Shown in pieces: positions 25,475 through 31,490 of a DNA stretch of 31,490 nucleotides. A program made the translations under genes and the position numbers. Each line of letters begins with the position of its first letter. The stretch's first letter is position 1. The DNA comes from SIAJ01 sp036266155. GTDB taxonomy: Bacteria; Planctomycetota; Planctomycetia; Gemmatales; Gemmataceae. The DNA is taken from NCBI GenBank assembly GCA_036266155.1, contig DATANR010000384.1:1-31490 (forward strand), written 5' to 3'. The notes under the pieces are model-generated. The model did not search any database. It saw nothing but the letters and a program-made list of their open reading frames with translations, and was not told the origin of the DNA.

Positions 25475-25915
25475 CTACGAGGCCAGTTCCAACCCTTCGT
25501 GCGCAATTTCCATCGTTTCGATCGCGACTTCGCTCGTCTTGGCATTCAGTGCGGGTCCCTCCCACTTGCTTGGCCAGCCGGCCGTGAAATTCCAGCGCAA
25601 CGCTGGCGCCCGCGCCTCGTCGAGCAAGGTGATCGTTCCACTCAAGCGCTGAGTCGTCCCGTCGATGACCTTCTTGCGCCAGATCCACAACTTGGTGTCC
25701 GCAGTCCAACCGCGCTTCAAAATGATGTTGTTGTACTTCATGAGTCCGGGAAGCTTGCGGACGGTGCCGACCTTCTCGCTGCCCTCGCGGTATTCGATGA
25801 TATTCGTGTCGGTCGTCAGGCCGGAGACTTCGCTGAATCCCGCCACGACAATACCGTCGATCTCGACGAGGAAATTGAATTGCCCGTACGGATCGTTGCG
25901 CTTGCCTTCAGCCAT
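25475..25915 (-). CDS. eCIS inner tube protein 1 (Afp1-like, T4 gp19 family)
   Basis: A 146-residue T4 gp19-like tube protein, probably the main polymer of the inner tube. Core phrases: NDPYGQFNFLVEIDGIVVAG, FSEVSGLTTDTNIIEYREG, RKLPGLMKYNNIILKRG and the C-terminal VAIETMEIAHEGLEL. Length is standard for the family. ATG 25915 lies 36 bases after the sheath 1 stop; no strong ribosome site is visible (GCGAGAAC upstream). A 46-base gap precedes sheath 2. The order sheath-tube-sheath-tube differs from the Afp order tube-sheath-sheath-sheath-tube. Confidence 0.96.
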   Translation of the reverse strand: MAEGKRNDPYGQFNFLVEIDGIVVAGFSEVSGLTTDTNIIEYREGSEKVGTVRKLPGLMKYNNIILKRGWTADTKLWIWRKKVIDGTTQRLSGTITLLDEARAPALRWNFTAGWPSKWEGPALNAKTSEVAIETMEIAHEGLELAS

Positions 25916-25951
25916 TGATGTTCTCGCTAAAAAGGTTCCACGCCGAAGCGC

Positions 25952-27496
25952 TTAGCTTTCGGTCACGCTCGATCCGCCGTCCCATTGCCCGATTCGGAAA
26001 ATGACGAACTCGGCCGGCTTCACCGGCGCGATGCCAATCAGCATGATGAGCCGGCCGTTGTCAATGTCGGCCTGTGTCATGGTGCTCCGGTCGCAACGGA
26101 CGAAAAATGCCTGCTCCTTGGTCGCGCCCTGGAGCATGCCGTCTTTCCAGATGCCCGTGAGGAAGTCGGACACGCTGCGGACGACACGTGCCCAAAGCGG
26201 AGCGTCGTTCGGTTCGAATACGACCCACTGCGTGCCGTCCTGGATTGATTTTTCCACGAAGATGAACAAACGGCGGACGTTGATGTACTTCCAATCGGGT
26301 TCCGGGCTGGTTGTTCGGCCTCCCCAAACCAGGTTGCCGGACGTCTTGAAGAAGCGCAGGCAATTCACACCTTTCGGATTAAGAATCGCCTGTTGTTGAT
26401 TGTTGATTTGCAGTTGTAACGAGCTAATGCCGAAGATCGGCTCATTCGCCGGGTCTTTTTGAACCCCGCGATTGGTGTCACTCCGCGCGTAGACACCCGC
26501 AACATGACCGCCGGGCGGCACGAGCAATGGTGTGCCCGATAAAGGGTTCGTGATGTTTAGCCACGGGTAGTAGTACGCTGCATATTTCGAGGGAACCGAT
26601 GGATTGTTGTTCTCAGGGGTCCCCGCGTTCCGCGGCGATTGAAGAATCGCGAAACGATACTTGAGCAGAGTGCATTGGGCGACCAAGGCTTGTGAGATCG
26701 TCGTGTCGTTGTTGCCAAAAAAAGCTTCGTCTGGACAACACAGCAAAGAAATTTCATCCATGTCGGCGAGTGCCAACAAACCTGTCTTGTTTGCGGGGTC
26801 CGTGTCATCGCCCTCGAAGTCGGCCAAGACGACAGCGCCGCCATCTGAGCTTGTTTCCAGAAAACTGATGCCGTTAGCGGGCCGCCCACTGGCGTTTTGC
26901 GTCACACTGACAATGTGCGAATAGCCGTTAATCTCTCCTTGGTAAAACGTGCTGGCGGTTGGGACGGAGGAGAGATTATCGTAAACCTCGAGCATCGCTG
27001 GGGTCGGATCGGTCGGCGCCGGGTTGGCCAAGTCGGCAGGGACCGCGCCGCTCCAATACATGATCGTCAGTTTAAAGAGCGAAGTATCCTTGAGACCAGC
27101 GTCGCTGATCTGATACGCAATACGTTGTCCCCACGCTCCAGGGCCGATTGCCGTGATCGCGATTTTGCCGTCGGCGGTTGCCGTTGCATTGGTGGCGGAA
27201 TTCGTGCCGCCAGCCAAGTCGCGATGGAAAACACGCTGGATGAAACAGCGTTCGCCGCCGTTCTGAAAAAACCCTTCGACGGCGTATGCAAGATACCTGT
27301 CGGCCCCATTGGCGTCTTTCACGTAACGGCCGAATGACCGTACGAAGTCACCGAAACTCGTGCAGAGCGTCGGCGTGATCGGCCCGCGTTCGGCAATTCC
27401 CAAAAACCCAACCGTACTGGTGGAGACACCTTCGATCGGCTTGTTGCCGGAGTCGATCTCCTCGACGTACACGCCGGGGTACAGGTACTCGGGCAT
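25952..27496 (-). CDS. Contractile sheath protein 1
   Basis: A 514-residue phage-tail-sheath protein. The N-terminus MPEYLYPGVYVEEIDSG, SVGFLGIAERGP-type motif (TVGFLGIAERGPITP) and C-terminus DWKYINVRRLFIFVEKSIQD, FEPNDAPLWARVV, QAFFVRCDRS and GIAPVKPAEFVIFRI are classical. Length is close to the usual eCIS sheath, so this is the likely main sheath that polymerises around the tube and contracts. ATG 27496 is preceded by AAGGAG at good spacing, 17 bases after the previous stop. Confidence 0.97.
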   Translation of the reverse strand: MPEYLYPGVYVEEIDSGNKPIEGVSTSTVGFLGIAERGPITPTLCTSFGDFVRSFGRYVKDANGADRYLAYAVEGFFQNGGERCFIQRVFHRDLAGGTNSATNATATADGKIAITAIGPGAWGQRIAYQISDAGLKDTSLFKLTIMYWSGAVPADLANPAPTDPTPAMLEVYDNLSSVPTASTFYQGEINGYSHIVSVTQNASGRPANGISFLETSSDGGAVVLADFEGDDTDPANKTGLLALADMDEISLLCCPDEAFFGNNDTTISQALVAQCTLLKYRFAILQSPRNAGTPENNNPSVPSKYAAYYYPWLNITNPLSGTPLLVPPGGHVAGVYARSDTNRGVQKDPANEPIFGISSLQLQINNQQQAILNPKGVNCLRFFKTSGNLVWGGRTTSPEPDWKYINVRRLFIFVEKSIQDGTQWVVFEPNDAPLWARVVRSVSDFLTGIWKDGMLQGATKEQAFFVRCDRSTMTQADIDNGRLIMLIGIAPVKPAEFVIFRIGQWDGGSSVTES

Positions 27497-27513
27497 GGAA
27501 GCTCCTTGGTCGG

Positions 27514-28176
27514 TTAGGGCGCCATCACAATTAATGTTGAAACACTGCGTCCACGTTGGAGCGCGATTGGCATGGTCACATCAGGACGGCCCGACGATGT
27601 CGCTTTGATCGTCGCTGATTGACCCATCCCACTCACGTCGTCGAAGAACAAAACAAACTCGCCGTTGGCGTCGCTCGCGGTTCCGCCCGTATCGCCGACG
27701 CGGATCACCGCTGCACCCGTGAGCGGTACGGTTCCCGCCAAAACCGTGCCACGCAACAAGGTCGCCCCAGGCGGGAACGGATAGCGCGGCGTCGGAACGA
27801 GCGTCGCCAAGACTCGTTGCGCCCGGTAAGCCGCCGGCTGGCTCGGGTCGTCAGGCGGCTTCGTCTTGTCCGCCAACGATGGGTCCGGATACGCTTGCCA
27901 CAGCGGATCGGACATCGGCAGCTCGATCGGAATCGTCACTGGCGCATAAAACGGCGTCGCCACGGACGGTGTCACCGAAATCGAGTAGCTGCCGGCCTCA
28001 ATGTCCAGGAACACGAACGCCGCCGAATCCGACTTCCGCAACGGCGGCTTCCGACCGGCGATGGCCACCGACACTTGTCCCTCCAGGATCCGGAGCCCGG
28101 AGTACCCATCGAAGAGCTGCAGGGCGAAGCCCGTCGCCGTCAATTCTTCGGAAAACACAAGCCCCGGAGTATTCAT
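27514..28176 (-). CDS. Carboxypeptidase-regulatory-like beta-sandwich eCIS accessory protein
   Basis: A 220-residue protein with two beta domains. The first has FALQLFDGYSGLRILEGQVS and FVFLDIEAGSYSISVTP. The second has LLRGTVLAGTVPLTGAAVIR followed by TASDANGEFVLFFDDVSG, the pattern of carboxypeptidase-regulatory-like (transthyretin-like) domains. There is no signal peptide or catalytic motif. The start overlaps the Afp16-like gene's stop by four bases (ATGA), so it is made with the cap protein. It is perhaps a particle decoration or a cap partner; the role is not known to me. Confidence 0.82.
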   Translation of the reverse strand: MNTPGLVFSEELTATGFALQLFDGYSGLRILEGQVSVAIAGRKPPLRKSDSAAFVFLDIEAGSYSISVTPSVATPFYAPVTIPIELPMSDPLWQAYPDPSLADKTKPPDDPSQPAAYRAQRVLATLVPTPRYPFPPGATLLRGTVLAGTVPLTGAAVIRVGDTGGTASDANGEFVLFFDDVSGMGQSATIKATSSGRPDVTMPIALQRGRSVSTLIVMAP

Positions 28177-28766
28177 GCCGAGGTATCCCGTTCGCCAAAT
28201 CGCGCGGCTTTGTTAACCACTGGCACGAACACATCCTGTTGCGTCGAATTCATCATCGCTACGCGAACCACGTAGCAAACCGACAACCGGTAGCTCATCT
28301 CCAAGGCCTGCCAGACCCGGGTCGTCTCCTCCAGCGATACCGTGTTGAGAATCACCCGAATAACTTCCCCAGACGTCTGCAGCGATCCGGTCAAGTCGGT
28401 ACCTTCAAGCGATGTTCGGTCGTAAAGCACTTGCATAGTCTTGCCAAGGACGATCTGCTGTTCGCGCGGCTCCCCCAGCAGCGGAGTGACCAGGTAATAA
28501 AGGTCCAGCGTCAACGGCGGCTTTTGCAACTTGCCGCTCCCGTCGTTGATCGGCGGCCGGTTTTTCGAGTACGCGTCTTCGGCGATCCGATACAGGTAAA
28601 TCGAAAGCCGAACGGAATCGTTGCCTTCCAGGTCCGCGGGCGATTCGAGTGAAATCCGATCTTCGCTGTCGATCAACGGACTGAGCTGCGGATCGGCTCG
28701 CATCTCCTCCCACAGCACGCTGACAATTGACTCACCAACTTCCGAAAGAACCGTGTAGTCGGCCAT
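28173..28766 (-). CDS. DUF4255 / Afp16-Pvc16-like tail terminator (cap) protein
   Basis: A 197-residue member of the DUF4255 (Pvc16 N-terminal domain) family. Seen: TVLSEVGESIVSVLWEEMRA, SVRLSIYLYRIAEDAYSKNR, then LTLDLYYLVTPL and the closing TTRVWQALEMSYRLSVCYVV, all diagnostic. Known: Afp16/Pvc16 terminates tube and sheath elongation and caps the distal end of the particle. ATG 28766 lies four bases after the preceding stop. In Afp this gene follows the ATPase; here it is near the promoter, a real rearrangement of gene order. Confidence 0.93.
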   Translation of the reverse strand: MADYTVLSEVGESIVSVLWEEMRADPQLSPLIDSEDRISLESPADLEGNDSVRLSIYLYRIAEDAYSKNRPPINDGSGKLQKPPLTLDLYYLVTPLLGEPREQQIVLGKTMQVLYDRTSLEGTDLTGSLQTSGEVIRVILNTVSLEETTRVWQALEMSYRLSVCYVVRVAMMNSTQQDVFVPVVNKAARFGERDTSA

Positions 28767-28770
28767 TGGA

Positions 28771-29592
28771 CTAGACCTTTGGCTTGACCATCGGGGTCGA
28801 CGGTGGTGGGGTCCAGTTCTTGACCATCATCTCCAGCAGCGAGGCGCGACGGTTGGTTTTGGCGTCGTTCAGCTGTTTTTGTGCTGCGGTCAGCGCGGCC
28901 ACAGCCGCATCGGCAGCCAGCTTTGTGCCACGCTGGTCGCTGAGTGCTTGCTTGAGATCGCAAAGGGCTGTTTCCAGGCTGGCCTGGAGCGAAGTTGGAG
29001 TTGGCACCGTCGTCTTTTCGATCGACGCGATTTCCCCAACGAGGAAATACATGACGTTGAAATTGCCCGAATCCGCCGCGGCAGTGATCTGAGTCTTCAG
29101 ACTTTTGAGGTCATTTACCGCCGCCTGAAGGCTCGAAAGCGTTGCTTTCAGGCCATCGTAAGCCGCCTGTTTGGCGCTGACGACCTGTTGCGCCCGCACA
29201 CTTGCCGTCGCCGTCTTTTCAACGTCGGACGTTAGACCGGGCAAGGCCGCGATTTGACCGGTGATGCTCGCATCATAGTCGGAGACGATCTTGTCTAAAG
29301 CGTCCTTGCTCGCACCAACTGCTGCGATCGCCATCTTGGTTTCTTGTTGGACGAACGACTGATAGCCGCTGATCGAGTCATTGATGGCGACAGCGCCCTG
29401 AGAGTAGCCTTTCACAATCTGATCGATTTCACCGATCCCTTTTTGAAGGACCGCAATATCCGGTTGAATCGATGCTGTATCCTTCGTCGCCGTATCGATC
29501 GAATTCTGGTTGGTTGTGGCCCGACGAGTGAGTTCATCTAGTTGGGTCTTTGGGCTCGGCGGCGGATTCGGCGCGGGCGTGCTTGCTGCCAT
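28771..29592 (-). CDS. Coiled-coil protein, first gene of the eCIS operon
   Basis: I do not recognise a family. The 273 residues have a Pro-rich disordered N-terminus (MAASTPAPNPPPSPKTQ), then an almost uninterrupted Ala/Gln/Lys/Asp-rich heptad-like helix region (about 18-250: TKDTASIQPDIAVLQKGIGE, QAAYDGLKATLSSLQAAVND, LTAAQKQLNDAKTNRRASLL), and a Pro-rich tail. Only two short hydrophobic spots interrupt (NFNVMYFLVGEIASIE). There is no signal peptide. Position immediately after the promoter, next to the cap gene, suggests an assembly or envelope-anchoring factor or a ruler-like coiled coil. Ribosome site weak (CGGGAT). Confidence 0.78.
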   Translation of the reverse strand: MAASTPAPNPPPSPKTQLDELTRRATTNQNSIDTATKDTASIQPDIAVLQKGIGEIDQIVKGYSQGAVAINDSISGYQSFVQQETKMAIAAVGASKDALDKIVSDYDASITGQIAALPGLTSDVEKTATASVRAQQVVSAKQAAYDGLKATLSSLQAAVNDLKSLKTQITAAADSGNFNVMYFLVGEIASIEKTTVPTPTSLQASLETALCDLKQALSDQRGTKLAADAAVAALTAAQKQLNDAKTNRRASLLEMMVKNWTPPPSTPMVKPKV

Positions 29593-29693
29593 GGCGATAT
29601 CCCGTAGCGAGAAGACGGCTCAAAAACATCCGCCCGATAGAATGGGCAGATTGTGGACGTTTGGGAAAATTGGGCAAATTATAAGATTTTATG

Positions 29694-29722
29694 ATTCCAA
29701 CGATCGGGAGAGTTCATGTCAA
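29694..29722 (-). promoter_or_regulatory. Candidate sigma70-like promoter of the eCIS operon
   Basis: On the minus strand a perfect TTGACA (29722-29717) is followed 17 bases later by TGGAAT (29699-29694), which matches the -10 consensus at four of six positions. The start point would be about 29687, leaving a leader of about 95 bases before ATG 29592. A perfect TATAAT on the same strand at 29683-29678 is an alternative -10 without a good -35. The surrounding 29660-29830 is strikingly AT-rich compared with the rest, which fits a single main promoter for the operon. No operator-like palindrome is obvious. Confidence 0.42.
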
Positions 29723-29823
29723 CCCAATACTTCCATTATACCTATTTTAACGTTGTATCCAAGAAAATAATGTTCTAACGAATAGTATATATACATAAGT
29801 TCATTAAACCAATTCGACCGCAT

Positions 29824-30726
29824 TTAATGGCTGATTTGTAGAGTGCATCCCGCCAGGTGCCGCCGGGCGAGGTGGGTCATCACCGGCATCGTGGTAGGGC
29901 TCGTCCACTTGTGGTCGGCGTCGTAGATGACGTCGTGGTCCTTGCCCCAGATGCCGCCGTAGATCGCGTGGATGATGCCGTCGCGTTTGCCGGCCGCGGG
30001 GTGTTGCAGGAAGGTGCAACTGAAGAAGCGCTCGCCATTCGGCAGGAACGCCATGCCGACCGGGTTGTCCATGCCGCCGGTCATCACCGGCTCGATGCCC
30101 GTGCCGTCCGGCCGGGCCCGGAAGATGTGCGACGCCCGCGTGGTGAATTTTTTGCCGTTGGGCAGCGTGTATTCCTGCTTCGCGAACGCCCCCTTGCACC
30201 AGTAGATCCAGCCGTCCGGCCCGAGATAGGGGCCGTGCAGGTCGTTCGCACAGCCGGTCACCGTCTTGCCGTCGAACCAGATTTCGCGCTTGTCGGCCAC
30301 GCCATCGTCGTCGGTGTCAGTCAGCTTCCAGATGTGCGGCGGTGCCCCGACATACACCGAGCCGCGGTGCCAGAGGATGCCTTCGGGGAACATCATCTTG
30401 TCGGCAAAGACGGTCGCCTTGTCGAAGGTGCCGTTGCCCTTGGTGTCTTCGAGGCGAATGATCCGGTGGTTCGGATGCTTGAGCTGCTCGGCCGGCTTCT
30501 CGTTCGAGCCCGACGAGTCAGCGACATAGAGCCGGCCCTTGTCGTCGAAACTGGCGACGATTGGCCGATCGACGAGCGGCGGCCCGGCGACGCGTTCGAT
30601 GGTAAAGCCGACCGGCAGCGTGAAGGTCTGGCCGTCGAGCTTGATTTGATGGTTGGCCGGCGTTGCGGGCTCCGCAATAAGAAGCGGCGTACCAAAGAGC
30701 AATATGGCGATGGTGAGTCGCGTCAT
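29824..30726 (-). pseudogene. Truncated, frameshifted PVC-type membrane-bound dehydrogenase
   Basis: A 300-residue reading frame with a signal peptide (MTRLTIAILLFGTPLLIAEP) followed by the N-terminal beta-propeller of the PVC-type membrane-bound dehydrogenase family (TIGR02604-like), common in planctomycetes and normally about 1000 residues with a C-terminal cytochrome-c-like heme domain. Seen: LPVGFTIERVAGPPLVDRPI, FDDKGRLYVADSSGSN, MFPEGILWHRGSVYVGAPP and GPDGWIYWCKGAFAKQ. Near the end MPVMTHL should continue as GPAAPGG; a single missing base at about 29860 shifts the frame, and family homology ceases by about 29843. The heme domain and most of the protein are gone, so it is a dead fragment beside the eCIS promoter. 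Confidence 0.85.
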
Positions 30727-30891
30727 GAGGTGTCTCCAGCGACAAGTCGAGATAGTGTACGCGATGCTTGGGACTCGACTTTGCGATCATTGCCGGCTCG
30801 GGTTGTTCACCACCGGCTGAAAGTCATTTCGGCCCAGAGAGAGCCGAGAATGGTGCGCACATGGTCCGAGCGCAATCCATTCGGTTGCCGA

Positions 30892-31266
30892 ATGCGATTT
30901 GTTGGCTACCTCTGGGCGCTTCCAGTGACCGTCATCGGCCTTTTACTCACTATGTTGATCATCGTGAATGGTGGGGCCGCTCAGGTGAGGGGCAGTGTGA
31001 TTGAGGCTTCGGGAGGAGGGGCCCGCGGACTCTTGCGTGGCGGATGTTTATGAGCAGGCGGGTCCGCCATTGCCCTCGGCCATGTCATCCTTGGCCGGGA
31101 CGCCGACTGCTTGTCCCGCAGTCGCGAACACGAACTGTTCCACGTTCGTCAATTCGAACGATGGGGGTCAATGCTGCTGCCCGCGTCTTGGGCGGTCGCC
31201 GTGTGGCAATGGATTCGAGGGTATCACTTCTACCTGGATCACGCGTTCGAGCCACCGCCAACATGA
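30892..31266 (+). pseudogene. Small planctomycete-type membrane protein with in-frame stop
   Basis: Frame from ATG 30892 reads MRFVGYLWALPVTVIGLLLT (one membrane helix), then a TGA at 31051-31053, then continues in the same frame as LGHVILGRD, REHELFHVRQFERWGSML and WQWIRGYHFYLDHAFE to TGA 31264-31266. This resembles a small family I associate with planctomycetes that has an N-terminal hydrophobic segment followed by 'GHVhLGRD...HE.vHVRQYERWG'. The nonsense codon and the abrupt PPPT end instead of the usual tail mark it as broken. HExxHVRQ is zinc-protease-like in look, but the function is unknown to me. Confidence 0.65.
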
Positions 31267-31349
31267 TAACGATTGGCTCTGATGGTCAAGAAACCGATTT
31301 TGAAGCATCATTCAGAGCTTGTTTGGCACTCGTCTGGGCTAAATATTAA

Positions 31350-31490
31350 GTACTTGTTTAGCGCCCCGTTGAGCCGAAGAGGTTGCCGAGCAATCCTCGG
31401 AATGCCTGGCTCACGAACGTGAATGGGTTGTGATTGCGCTTTTGGCAAGTCGCCAACACCGACGATGTCACTTCCTGGGCTTCAGCACCG
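31350..31490. repeat. Right copy of the 141-bp perfect inverted repeat
   Basis: Exact reverse complement of bases 1-141. It begins GTACTTGTTTAGCGCC at 31350 and runs to the last base. Left of 31350 the sequence (TAAATATTAA) is unrelated to the bases next to the left copy, so 31349/31350 is the other edge of the insertion sequence. No flanking target duplication can be read because each element's far end is outside the window. Confidence 0.93.
31358..31489 (-). pseudogene. C-terminal tail of a transposase (IS66-like), second copy
   Basis: Same 43-codon open frame as at the left edge, here on the minus strand, entering from the right edge and ending at TAA 31360-31358. The two tails face each other, so the eCIS region is flanked by inversely oriented copies of one element. 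Whether either full transposase is intact cannot be seen. Confidence 0.5.

Noticed and set aside
25429..25545. Upstream extension of sheath 2
   Set aside because: Reads a basic, Lys/Arg-rich stretch in another frame of tube 1; ATG 25428 has a ribosome site and begins the true sheath motif.
1275..29592. Prophage or type VI secretion interpretation
   Set aside because: No capsid, portal, terminase or lysis genes and no TssJLM membrane-complex genes; the ATPase, DUF4255 and DUF4157 genes instead point to an eCIS.
29857..31053. Long plus-strand open frame of 398 codons
   Set aside because: Most of it is the antisense shadow of the PVC dehydrogenase fragment; only the part after 30892 resembles a real protein and is annotated separately.
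31051..31053. TGA as a selenocysteine codon
   Set aside because: No suitable downstream stem was evident and the position is not a known redox site; a nonsense mutation is simpler.

Overview
The window looks like a contig from a Planctomycetota bacterium. Two host clues support this: a truncated PVC-type (Planctomycetes-Verrucomicrobia-Chlamydiae) membrane-bound dehydrogenase with a signal peptide (29824-30726, minus) and a broken copy of what I take to be a small planctomycete membrane-protein family (30892-31266, plus). The sequence is moderately GC-rich, apart from an AT-rich patch at about 29660-29830. No rRNA, tRNA or CRISPR array was seen.

Almost everything else (29592 down to 1275, minus strand, about 28 kb) is one tightly packed operon encoding an extracellular contractile injection system (eCIS), a headless phage-tail-like device of the Afp/PVC type. 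In order of transcription it holds: a coiled-coil protein; a DUF4255 (Afp16-like) cap/terminator; a carboxypeptidase-regulatory-like beta protein; sheath 1; tube 1; sheath 2 with a large inserted beta domain; tube 2; a small Afp6-position protein; an Afp7-like LysM protein; a gpD-like hub; a gp5/gpV-like spike; an unknown hydrophobic, cysteine-containing protein; a gp25-like wedge; a gpJ-like wedge (Afp11); an Afp12/gpI-like protein fused to an N-terminal NHL-type beta-propeller; three divergent paralogues of one family in the slot where Afp13 (the fibre) sits; a short Afp14-like tape-measure candidate; an AAA+ ATPase (Afp15); a 133-aa protein; and a 1529-aa protein with an eCIS-type DUF4157 domain (HELTH motif) and a C-terminal candidate nuclease domain, the likely cargo. 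Many neighbours overlap by 1-4 bases (ATGA, GTGA, TTGA, TAATG), which implies translational coupling. A sigma70-like promoter candidate lies just upstream of the first gene.

The flanks are genomic debris. On the left are an IS66-like transposase tail, a remnant of a formylglycine-generating-enzyme (FGE-sulfatase) domain and the N-terminal part of an IS1182-like transposase. On the right are the truncated and frameshifted PVC dehydrogenase, the nonsense-mutated small membrane protein and a second copy of the same transposase tail. The first and last 141 bases are perfect inverted copies of each other, so the sequence probably ends inside two copies of one insertion sequence.

The most novel points are the three-paralogue set replacing the fibre gene, the propeller-baseplate fusion, the decorated second sheath, the absence of a recognisable PAAR tip with an unknown protein in its place, and the effector with its co-translated 133-aa partner.
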